Positions 14,401 through 22,300 of a stretch of DNA of 22,554 nucleotides are shown in pieces. The DNA comes from a virus: the IMG/VR virus record IMGVR_UViG_3300020185_000283, positions 1-22,554 of that record. One strand, given 5' to 3'. The notes below the pieces were generated by a model. The model saw nothing but the letters and a program-made list of their open reading frames with translations. It was not told where the DNA came from and did not search any database. How positions within the stretch are numbered: position 1 is the first letter of the stretch; every line of letters starts with the position of its first letter. The position numbers and the translations under genes are program-made.

Positions 14401-16206
14401 AATCTTGGTGCTAGGGTGACTGCTGTGTCTGAACAGGACTATAAGGAGGCTCATAGGTATGCAGACATTACTTATAGTGGTGTGTACAATCAGGAGACAA
14501 ACCTTAACAAGCTAAACGAGTTCAATCTAGGTTTGGTAAACTTCAAGACGCTAGAACAAAACTTTGGACCTATAGAGGTACTTCATGCAAGGATGAGTGA
14601 TATACTCACCCTTCAAGAGGATAAGATATCTTATGTACTTGCTAATGGTAAGAATTTATTTTCAGATGCACAGGCAGGAGGAGCTATACTATCCACACCT
14701 GACGTACTTGGACAACAAGTACCAAGGATTGAGGAGTATGGTATAAGTAATAATCCTGAAAGTTTTTCTAACTACGGTTTTGACATATTCTTCACAGACT
14801 CAAAGAGAGGTGCTGTAATAAACTTAAAGGGAAGTGGTAAAGGTGATCAGCTTAATGTTATTTCTTCATTAGGAATGCGTTCTTGGTTTAGAGATAGGTT
14901 TATAGAGAACACTAATAAAATGCATTTAGGTGCGTATGATCCTTACATGAATGAGTATGTTTTGTCATTTACGGATAACCTAATAGATGTACAGGAAGAT
15001 AATGTAGATTGTGGATTTAGTGTGGCACAACAGTCATCAAGCACTGTGGCTACATATAATATTAACCTAGATGATTTTACAGGAGATGTTGATATTGATT
15101 ACGACGTTACGAGTGGTAGTTTAGATATACTTGTCACGTATGACGGTACAGATGTGCTAGACCAGGTATTAACTGGAACAGGTACATTAACATTCTCAAA
15201 GGATGAATTGAATGTAAACGAGTGTGTGCTAGTACTGACACCAACAAATGCTACATATGAAATTAATTTTGGATGTGTTCAGGCACAGCAGCTTACTGTT
15301 GTAAGGATAGTTAACAATACAGATGAAATGGAAGACCTTAGTATTCATCACGAATACCTATGGGAGGATAATGGATCTTCTAGTCAGGTTGTGACTGATT
15401 CCTTTACTTTTGGTGAAGGTCCTGTATCTTTATACGAGACATCTACTAACTTTGAGTCTCAAGGTGGTTCACCATCTGAGGGTGCAACTGTCACTATGAG
15501 ATATAAGAAGCTGGAAGGTGATTTGGCTGAATGGGATATTGACAAGTTCAAGTACCTAGTCTCTGATGTTCTTTATCAGGAAGGAGACATAGCTACACTT
15601 ATACCTTTACTAACAGAGGCTACGCCTATATTAAGTCCAGAGACAGATGTGTATGAGGCTTCATTTACATACACTAACACTTCTAATAATCAGTATCTGT
15701 ATTTGGTATGGGATTATATAGATCAGGTTTCAGGTACAACTGTTACAGCTACGTTTGATAATAGCTTAGGGAATGAAAGGTATTCTAGTCAGTTTGGACT
15801 GTCTCCGTTATCTGTAACAAGCCCAGGCACACCAACTAGATTTGGTTGGACATTTACAGGATGGTCTCCGACACTTCCAACAACTATAACTTCAGACACT
15901 ACGTTTACATCACAATGGTCGGATAATGGTGTGACATACGGTAGCGTTGTAGCTGTGGATGATTGTAATGATGCTGATGGAGTTGCTACTAGTATTGTAA
16001 GTGTAGATGAGACTGATGCAATAATAGTTGGTCAAAACTTGTACCAGACTAGTGGAGGAGATATAGTACTTCTTTCTTCTGGAACGTATAGACTATCTAG
16101 CGGTCTTACAGATGGACAGAACTATGTATTATCAAGTATAACAGTATCAGACTATATAATTGTTATAGGTACTAGTGGAGTTATAATTAACATTATTCAA
16201 TGCTAA
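11500..16206 (+). CDS. Tail stabilization / muzzle protein with adhesin-like C-terminus
   Basis: The 1568-aa protein opens with FIGSRMNKSLDERLIPAGDY and TDALNIRVSSSEDGEA, the hallmark N-terminus of the P22 gp10-like 'stabilization' or muzzle proteins of crAss-like phages. A conserved core follows: FSYRYKYKDGEYSALSEFSD around residues 190-210, then LRLYDNVPKKAKAQTTIGNR and MYGNYYDG around 305-332. Two extra beta domains interrupt the core (about 380-530 and 725-915). A beta-propeller-like stretch ends in LGMRSWFRDRF and HLGAYDPYMNEYVLSF (about residues 1125-1165). The last 400 residues are modular, including a YLVWDY-containing domain and an InlB B-repeat-like domain at 1413-1473 with FTGWSP…ITSDTTFTSQW. 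It is expected at the tail tip, where it gates DNA and may touch the host surface. Confidence 0.85.
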   Translation: MIINKNFIGSRMNKSLDERLIPAGDYTDALNIRVSSSEDGEALSAENTKGNELLATPRYDGKDVADAVCIGAYEDGENEKIYWFLTSDVVDMILSYNTKSDSITYHVVSETVLNFDERYLINGINLIDDLLFFTDNYNQPRRINVLSSYPEPIGGVDQITEDDISVIVKPPVDAPVLTLSKKAKKDNYMEEKFIRFSYRYKYKDGEYSALSEFSDLAFTPGQFRFDYGSYDMIGMRNNINSVNVDFFTGPSDVIGIDLCFKLSNTNVINVIEKYDKSEMGWGDNDNVSVEFTNQKIYTTLPESELLRLYDNVPKKAKAQTTIGNRIMYGNYYDGHDVDTIIDYSIELNTEDIGFNPLVESRDDGTDYTLETPNVTITNSRLDIDLTDIDMLEGGSLNIDFNIVHDSFGGNASFVDGSEVENNYQETFEFIFPRDYSDAQDLATDTDFLASIELTDPAGFPGTEDDGYSLSDLFFSSIVDHASGNWGISDGGITSSDQGFIVSHSGNTLSIQIPAVEFEDSTNPGTYAYEYFSNSSTTASITEQGNRQSLHSNRDYEVGIVYLDEYNRASTALVSNYNTVYVEPQYSINKNSITTTINSLAPSWAKRYRLVMKPSKGNYETVYVQNYYFDTSEGAWWLKLEGDNQTKFKNGDSLIVKKASDGPTTDVIKTKVLDLETKEKHFIDENNEVPPSSGVYMKVRPSNFTIAESEVEDIDFDSLTKKNGVGQAYPTYIEDPDNPGTYIDYSITSGSEVRIFFNNHRAGSGSGCGSRYFKFDRTFIATRDYDSLYDFIISENVDFNNPTNNPGPESSDDTTPSADFDESIGTALVVLSTYSIISGGYNAGEGVTGIQFVRNNTPGTSNYSSFLTFTQAGSKCNGRNYWLTVHIQVFNAGELLVFETIPEENTNEIYYESFKSYPITEDRHHTGDVQDQTNSDSCIVNLDMYNCFAFGNGVESFKIEDGLAQPGFNLGARVTAVSEQDYKEAHRYADITYSGVYNQETNLNKLNEFNLGLVNFKTLEQNFGPIEVLHARMSDILTLQEDKISYVLANGKNLFSDAQAGGAILSTPDVLGQQVPRIEEYGISNNPESFSNYGFDIFFTDSKRGAVINLKGSGKGDQLNVISSLGMRSWFRDRFIENTNKMHLGAYDPYMNEYVLSFTDNLIDVQEDNVDCGFSVAQQSSSTVATYNINLDDFTGDVDIDYDVTSGSLDILVTYDGTDVLDQVLTGTGTLTFSKDELNVNECVLVLTPTNATYEINFGCVQAQQLTVVRIVNNTDEMEDLSIHHEYLWEDNGSSSQVVTDSFTFGEGPVSLYETSTNFESQGGSPSEGATVTMRYKKLEGDLAEWDIDKFKYLVSDVLYQEGDIATLIPLLTEATPILSPETDVYEASFTYTNTSNNQYLYLVWDYIDQVSGTTVTATFDNSLGNERYSSQFGLSPLSVTSPGTPTRFGWTFTGWSPTLPTTITSDTTFTSQWSDNGVTYGSVVAVDDCNDADGVATSIVSVDETDAIIVGQNLYQTSGGDIVLLSSGTYRLSSGLTDGQNYVLSSITVSDYIIVIGTSGVIINIIQC
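15736..15921 (+). other. InlB B-repeat (Flg_new)-like domain within the muzzle gene
   Basis: Residues about 1413-1473 read TTVTATFDNSLG…, PTRFGWTFTGWSPTLP and TITSDTTFTSQWSD. This is the pattern of the Listeria-Bacteroides repeat: a beta strand with F, a G-x-F/W-x-GW turn, then a 'D-T-T-F-x-x-x-W' ending. One copy only is present. In bacteria such repeats occur in surface adhesins. In phage tail proteins they may serve as a spacer or binding module, which is inference here. Confidence 0.6.
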
Positions 16207-16211
16207 AATAG

Positions 16212-16967
16212 ATGGATAAAACATTAACATACAGTGAGTCAGCTAAGGGATGGACTTCGTTCTATTCCTTTGAGCCAGATATGATGATAGGGATGAATAA
16301 CTACTTTTATTCATTTAAGGGTGGTAAGCTTTACCGTCATAATACCAATAATACTAGGAATAATTTTTATGGAACTCAGTATGTGTCTACTATAACTGGT
16401 GTCATAAATGAAGAACCATCTACAGTTAAGACATTTAAGACTATATCTTTAGAGAGTACTAAGCCATTTAACTGCACGGTCACAAGTGATTTAGGTTCTG
16501 GCTTTATAGATAATACTTGGTTTAGTCTAAAGGAGGGTGATTACTATGGACACATTAGAAGAAATGATGCTGACGGAGTTTTTGAGATGAGATCTCTTCA
16601 AGGTATTGGTTCTAGTACGGATGTAGATTCATCTGACACTTCAGCTGTATTGATAACGTTTGGGTTTAGGCTAGACAGTATGATATCTGTCGGTGATAAG
16701 ATGCGTATGACTTCACTTACAGGCACAGACTTTATTGGAGACATAACTTCTGTTGATGGTAAAACCATAACTGTAGACACTACGGTTGGTGGTGGTTCTG
16801 TACCTACTGTTGGAGAGTATTTGATGTATGTGAAGAACAATGTAGCTGAGTCTTATGGAACTACAGGATATTATCTAGAATACCATTTAGAGCTACCTGT
16901 TAATTTATCTAACACATTTACCGAGATATTTGGTGTAGGATCCTCTTTATTCAAGAGTTATCCATAA
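16212..16967 (+). CDS. Muzzle-companion tail protein (251 aa)
   Basis: The protein starts with TYSESAKGWTSFYSFEPDMM and IGMNNYFYSFKGGKLYRHN, a block that in related phages I recall as part of the same large stabilization/muzzle protein. Here it is a separate gene 5 nt after the muzzle stop and in a different frame. The middle is beta-rich (VKTFKTISLESTKPFNCTV, then WFSLKEGDYYGHIRRND). Residues about 155-210 form a barrel-like module with MISVGDKMRM and ITSVDGKTITVDTTV. The end is VNLSNTFTEIFGVGSSLF. It probably completes the muzzle at the tail tip. No transmembrane or enzymatic signature is present. Because the two genes abut, a gene split or an ancestral fusion event is possible. Confidence 0.75.
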   Translation: MDKTLTYSESAKGWTSFYSFEPDMMIGMNNYFYSFKGGKLYRHNTNNTRNNFYGTQYVSTITGVINEEPSTVKTFKTISLESTKPFNCTVTSDLGSGFIDNTWFSLKEGDYYGHIRRNDADGVFEMRSLQGIGSSTDVDSSDTSAVLITFGFRLDSMISVGDKMRMTSLTGTDFIGDITSVDGKTITVDTTVGGGSVPTVGEYLMYVKNNVAESYGTTGYYLEYHLELPVNLSNTFTEIFGVGSSLFKSYP

Positions 16968-16975
16968 AAAAATAG

Positions 16976-16983
16976 TATATTTG
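16976..16983 (+). promoter_or_regulatory. -7 promoter box TATATTTG before the ejection-protein unit
   Basis: TATATTTG followed by CATTAA fits TAnnTTTG and ends 22 nt before the ATG at 17006. It lies in the only gap (38 nt) between the muzzle companion and the internal-protein genes. As at the other three boxes, no -33 TTG is found at normal spacing. No hairpin terminator precedes it, so read-through from the tail unit is likely as well. Confidence 0.65.
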
Positions 16984-17005
16984 CATTAATAAAAAACAAT
17001 AATAT

Positions 17006-17740
17006 ATGGGAGCAGCAGCAGGACTAGGAGCAGCAGTACCTTTTGTAGGCGTAGGATTACAAGTATTGGGTATGGGTTTAGATATAGCTCAATCTATAGA
17101 CGCAAAGAAGAAGCAGAGAGACGCAGATAGAGCAGCAGCAGAGTCTTTGGCTCAAGCGAAGAGTAAGATAGAGGTTAATAGAATGGAAGGCTTACAAGTG
17201 CCCTTAGACGCTTACGAACAGGCTGGAAGAGAGATAACTGCACAACATATGCAATCCTTAGAAGGGTTACGTGAGGCTGACGCTAGAACATTAGCCGCTG
17301 GTGTAGGTAAGTCATCAGCCGCTGGAGCTATGGCAACAGAAAAGAAAAGGCAACAGATGGCTGACGCTATATATGCAAGAGATAAGATGGTTGCTGATGA
17401 GCAGGCTACGATTGATAGAGCTTTAGCAACAATAAACTTACAAGAGGCGGAAGGTGCTCAGATGGCAGCAGCCCAAAGAGAACAGATGTCAGCACAGGCT
17501 TTATCTGGTGCATTAACAGGACTAGGTGGTGCAGCTCAAACATTTTACGAGGGTCAATCATTATATGGTAATCAGGCTAATAGAACAGCAAACCAATTAG
17601 GGAAATACGGTATAACTTCTGACGTATCTGCTTTAGGTTCGAATTATACTCCTGAACAATTAGCTAATATAGGAAGAAATGCTCAGTACATCCCCAGTAT
17701 TAATCAAGCAGGTTTGTCTATATTTAAATCAACATTTTAA
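17006..17740 (+). CDS. Internal virion / ejection protein candidate (244 aa, Ala-Gly-rich)
   Basis: The N-terminus is a Gly/Ala-rich hydrophobic segment (residues 2-27, GAAAGLGAAVPFVGVG then LQVLGMGLDIAQS) that could span or insert into a membrane. It is followed by a long charged Ala-rich helical region (KKKQRDADRAAAESLAQAK … MATEKKRQQMADAIYARDK) and a second Gly/Ala segment (ALSGALTGLGGAAQTF). This architecture is that of small internal virion proteins of podoviruses (analogous to T7 gp14), which leave the head with the DNA and form a channel through the host envelope. It heads the last transcription unit after the promoter at 16976 and is followed 5 nt later by another virion-type gene. 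There is no catalytic motif. The assignment is from composition and position. Confidence 0.7.
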   Translation: MGAAAGLGAAVPFVGVGLQVLGMGLDIAQSIDAKKKQRDADRAAAESLAQAKSKIEVNRMEGLQVPLDAYEQAGREITAQHMQSLEGLREADARTLAAGVGKSSAAGAMATEKKRQQMADAIYARDKMVADEQATIDRALATINLQEAEGAQMAAAQREQMSAQALSGALTGLGGAAQTFYEGQSLYGNQANRTANQLGKYGITSDVSALGSNYTPEQLANIGRNAQYIPSINQAGLSIFKSTF

Positions 17741-17745
17741 AATAA

Positions 17746-19341
17746 ATGGCTACATTCTACAAGTACAAAGAGAGAGACGACATAAGCAAGTCTATGATAG
17801 ACTGGTCTGGGATAACTAAAAATATCTCTGACAACCTGATGAAGGAGAAGAGCAGAAGGGATGACCTTAAGCTAAAGATAGAAGAGGATCAGGTTCAAAG
17901 GCTGAATGCAATAGATGATTATGCTAAGGGTCTAGACCCTACTATGAATCAGGCTATGATAAAGTACGCTCAAAACTATAAAAATTATCTTATGACTAGT
18001 CATAATTTAATGAAGAATGGTCTGATATCGGTTAATGATACAAAAATAAAGAAACAAGGTGCTTCGGATACATTTAAAGCCATAAATGACGTAACAAAAG
18101 TTTATAATGAAAAAATAGGTGCGTTTATAGAAACTGGTGGATCTCTAAATGATTTTATAGCTAAGAAAGTAGCAGGTGCTTTAGACATATCTAAGTCTGA
18201 GTTGATTATTGATGACATGGGTCGTGGTAGTTTTGTCACTAGAGATGAGAGTGGTAATGAGATTGTTGTCCCTGCGACATCAATAAATACCATTCTAAAT
18301 GAACAGTACGATAGGTTTAATACAACTAATGAGGTTGTTAACGTTGTTAAGGGTATATCTGATTGGACTTTAACAAGTAAAGGTGGATACAAGAGTGTGT
18401 CTGACTTTAGACAGAGGGGTGAGGATTTTTACAAGGATACTCTAAAATCAAAAGTTAAGTCTATACTTAATAGTGATAAGAAAATATTAGAGGCTGCTGC
18501 CGACATGATGAACATGGATGTAACCTATGACGAGAAGCTTGCTAAGGAAAATCCTGGACAATATATATTGGCTAAGAATGAGGGAGGTAAGATAGTATTC
18601 GACGTTGAAGGTATTAGAGAAACTGTAGAGGAGGGTCTTTATAATCAGATAGACGCAGCTATAGGTAGAACAGAACAAGAGAGATCAAGACCTACAGGAC
18701 CACAAACACCTGCTGGGGAGAAAGCAGATAAAAACGTAGCATCTCTGATTGAAAACTTCGTCTCTAGGGGTGATTTTTCATCACTACAATCTGCTTTATC
18801 TGAAAAAGGATTTGTAGGATCTAAAGCTCCTGATAAAGATGGTGTTCTTAGATTAATAGATGCTAGTGGTAATGAGTATAAAGTAAATACTAAAGATAGA
18901 AATGCACAGCAGGTCGGTGAAGAAATAGCAGGTCATGTAGGAGTAGGTAAATTCTTTAAAGATAGAGGTGTAAAAGGAATTCTTAGTAAATCAGTACTTG
19001 ATCCAACAAATAGTAGTAAGTATAATGTGTTTGTAACAGCTTCAACTAAATTTGATACTCAAACCAATAGAACCAATATAACTAAAAAATTAGAAGATTT
19101 TATGGGGCAAGCATTATCAGGTAATGAAAAGGGTCAAGAGATAGCAAATAGAATACAGAACTTAGTTGGTAGAGCTGCTAATATAAGTTTTGTACCAGGA
19201 ACTAACAATATTACTGTTAACGACAAAGAGATACAGAGAGGTGTAGATAATGTAAGTCTTGTACTTAATACTGTTGATAACTTAAATAAAACTCAAGGAG
19301 AAAATCCTTTAAACGCAAGCGATCGCAAGACCACAGACTAA
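17746..19341 (+). CDS. Putative virion/ejection protein (531 aa)
   Basis: The opening MATFYKYKERDDISKSMIDW followed by SGITKNISDNLMKEKSRRDD is a style I recall from conserved virion proteins of Bacteroidetes and marine podoviruses. The first half is helical with many Lys/Asp. A Pro-rich hinge (SRPTGPQTPAGEKADKN) occurs around residues 312-330, and the second half is mixed alpha/beta ending in a polar tail. No enzymatic motif is visible. It is flanked by the 244-aa ejection candidate and the giant protein, which supports a role in the internal ejected complex. Lysine codon use changes abruptly at the hinge: by hand count about 21 AAG to 13 AAA before 18.6 kb, and about 3 AAG to 16 AAA after 18.72 kb. 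That suggests a recombination joint inside the gene. Confidence 0.7.
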   Translation: MATFYKYKERDDISKSMIDWSGITKNISDNLMKEKSRRDDLKLKIEEDQVQRLNAIDDYAKGLDPTMNQAMIKYAQNYKNYLMTSHNLMKNGLISVNDTKIKKQGASDTFKAINDVTKVYNEKIGAFIETGGSLNDFIAKKVAGALDISKSELIIDDMGRGSFVTRDESGNEIVVPATSINTILNEQYDRFNTTNEVVNVVKGISDWTLTSKGGYKSVSDFRQRGEDFYKDTLKSKVKSILNSDKKILEAAADMMNMDVTYDEKLAKENPGQYILAKNEGGKIVFDVEGIRETVEEGLYNQIDAAIGRTEQERSRPTGPQTPAGEKADKNVASLIENFVSRGDFSSLQSALSEKGFVGSKAPDKDGVLRLIDASGNEYKVNTKDRNAQQVGEEIAGHVGVGKFFKDRGVKGILSKSVLDPTNSSKYNVFVTASTKFDTQTNRTNITKKLEDFMGQALSGNEKGQEIANRIQNLVGRAANISFVPGTNNITVNDKEIQRGVDNVSLVLNTVDNLNKTQGENPLNASDRKTTD

Positions 19342-19353
19342 AGAAAATAAATA

Positions 19354-22300
19354 ATGGACGATAAGTATATAAAAGACATATATGATAACCTTGGAGGAGA
19401 ATCTGTATTCGGTAATTACAATGATTATTATTCACTAATAACATCTGACGACAGTTATATAAAGGATGTTTACGATTCTCAAGGCGAGTCTGTATTTGGG
19501 TCATATGATGATTTCGTTTCTCTTGTAAAAAAAAAAGACGATTCTGTCGTTTCTACTTCTCAAGAGGGCGTTACGGAATCCACTACCAAGGAAGAAAAAA
19601 CTCCTACATCATTGGAGTCTTCAGACGTAACAGTTGATATACCTACTTTAGAGGAAGAAGAAGAGTTTGAATTATACATTCCTGATGCTCCTTATAGAGA
19701 AGGTGTTTTATCAAATGAAGATGGAAGTGTTTCTACACACAAAATGAGAACAGAAACTGATGGTCAAGGTAATTGGTTTTCATTCCCTACAGTATTTCAA
19801 AACAAAGATGGTTCTTTTGTGGATATGTCTAATCAAGCAGAACAAGATTGGAGGTCTGTTTATGAAGTAGCTCAAAACAGAGATGAGGTTATAGATTTTG
19901 GAGATGATAAAGAATCTGCAATAGCCTATGGAAAAGGTTCTTGGAAACCTATATACGATGCAAATAAAAACATACAACTCTTAGATTCAGTAGGATATAT
20001 TGAAGCAAACGAAGACTTTAGGTCTTTAGGGTTAGAGGGGATTTCTGATTTTGATAAAGAGCGACTAGAAAGTAGAGAAAAATCATATAGACTTAAAAAC
20101 CCTGAGACTGGTGAAATTCAGTATAAAAAAGAATCTCAAATAAAACCTGAGATAATAGAGGCTATAAAAATATATGAAACTTCAAGAGATGATTCATATA
20201 AAAAAAACTACACAGACGTTCAGGTGGATGTCGAAGATTTTGACAGAGACGATGTGCCTGATGCAAGTAAACTAGATTCATTAGGAATTAATCAAGAAGA
20301 TTATTTAAAATGGGATAAAGTAAACACAAGACAAGAAGGTTCTGTGTTTAAATTTATGAAAAGACTTCTTACAAGTGAAGAGGGTGATGAATTTGAAAAA
20401 GAACAAAGACAATACGAAAAACTTCAATCATACCAAGCAACGCAATTAAATGGTATAACTAATGACTTGGAGAAAAACCAAGCAAAACAAAAACTAACTT
20501 CAAATCCTGAAAAAATTAAGGTATTAAAAAAAGAAGAAAAAAACCTTCAAAAAGAGTTTTACAGTAAAGTTCAGGTAATGAGTAGGGCAATAGACTTGTT
20601 TCCTAAGTTCAAAGAAAAGACTGTAGATAAAGATTTAGAAAAAAGAAAAAGACTTTATTCTGCTGTAAAAGAAGGCGGTTTAAATGAAACTAGTCAAGGA
20701 ACGATAGAGTTGTTAAGAGCAGGAGGAACAGCTCTTTCAGATTTTTCTATTAATTTTTTGGGAGGTATACCAGCTTTTATAGACCAAAGATTAGCAACTA
20801 TTGGATATGATAAGAAAGGATTTCTTGCAGGATTGAGTGATATGTTTACCGACTCAGCTGAACATGTTGATTTGGAATATGGTGCTGTAAAAAGGTCAGG
20901 GTTTATGTCGGGTAAACCTGTTACATATAGAGGTCAACAATACTTTGTCGATAAGAACGGAAAGGTTTATGACACGGAAACAAATATATTAATGGATGGA
21001 ATTATTCCTTTGTCTGATGTAAAAGAAATACAAAAAAGATCTAAGGATGTTCCTGAAGAAGAAACCATGTGGACAGGAGGTTCTGTTGCTACAGGGCTCA
21101 CAAGTACATTAGTTAATTTATTTGGATTAATAAGAACAGGTGGTAAAGTAAAAAATACATTAGGATTAAAAGGAAAGAGAGCAGGCTCTATTGGAATGGG
21201 TATTACTTCTTTTACTAGTGGGGTTGTAGATAATGTTGATGATATTAGGTCTCAATTAATCGCCACTGGGATGAGTGAAAAAGAAGCTATGGATATAGCT
21301 GTTAATGCAGGTCAAGCAATATCCACTCTAGATGGTATATTCTCAGGATTAGCAGGAAGCAACGAAAAGCTTTTAACAGGATTAACAGGGATTAAAAATC
21401 AAATAAAAAACCTAGCGATTACTAAAGGGAAAGACTTTACTACTAAAGAGTTTAAAAGAAAATTTTCCGAGTTGATAAAAGAAAATGGAAAGGAATTGTT
21501 TGTAGAAGAACTTCCTGTGTTATTTTCTGAAAAAGGAATAAACTATCTAGTAAACAGAAGTATAGGTCAAAATGTATTAGATTCTAAAATAACAAAAGAA
21601 AACATAATAGAGACTGCTGTAATGACTTTAGGAGCCACAAGCATCTTAGGTAGTAGAAAGTTATTATCAGGAAATAATAGGGCTGATTTAGTTAGAACAA
21701 TAGCAGCAGATATAGGCGACCTACAGGGAACTTTAGATGCTTTAGTAAAAGAAGGTTCACTTACTAAAAAAGAAGCTTCTAATGCTTACACAGAGATATA
21801 CAGCATGCAAACAGCAGAAAACCTAACCAAGGGAACTATACTTGTTTCTGAAAACATGGAGACTGCTTCGGACTTATTAATTCAAAGACAAAAATTAATT
21901 AATCAAAAGGAAGGATTAGAAGGTCCTGGTAAACAAAATATAGATAATAAGATAGCTGATGTAGACGCACAGTTAGATGCGCTTTACAAAAAAGATAAGC
22001 AGGAAGCCGAAGATATTATTAACAAAACTAAAACAGATGAAGATTCCATTCAAGAGCAAAAAACTGATGCTGAACCAGCCGAAGGTGTACAGGAAGTGGA
22101 AGCAGAAGTACGGGAGCCTTTTGTCACAGAAAAGAAAAAGGAAAAGATAAGTGACGCACTAAACAGACCAATTACCTTAACTGATCTTGGTGGAAGCAAA
22201 TTAGATACACCTATTGAGGGTGATATGTATGTTGATGGACAGCGGGTAGTTGTTGAGGATGCTGATGGTAATATAACTGAGATTGGAAACGTTGATGAGA

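Larger units (their letters stand above)
18721..22080 (+). other. AAA-biased codon-usage island (possible mosaic segment)
   Basis: Lysine is written AAA far more often than AAG across this stretch: about 66 to 15 by hand count for 19681-22080, and 16 to 3 for 18721-19341. The sequence just before (17746-18600) gives about 13 to 21, and after 22081 about 4 to 7. Both edges fall within open reading frames. The first 200 bases of the giant gene (19354-19560) are mixed, so the island may be two pieces. Confidence 0.5.

Noticed and set aside
11500-16967. Diversity-generating retroelement target in the muzzle or tail tip
   Set aside because: No template repeat, reverse transcriptase or AAY-rich variable repeat with a near-identical copy was seen in the window.
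19319-19326. Palindrome GCGATCGC near the end of the 531-aa gene
   Set aside because: It is a rare 8-bp palindrome in this AT-rich sequence but lies in codons and has no partner copy. A chance restriction-type site is the simplest explanation.
19265-19977. Minus-strand open frames over the start of the giant gene
   Set aside because: They lie opposite a continuous 1067-codon frame on the + strand, are rich in Ile, Tyr and Phe as expected for the complement of A-rich codons, and have no regulatory context.
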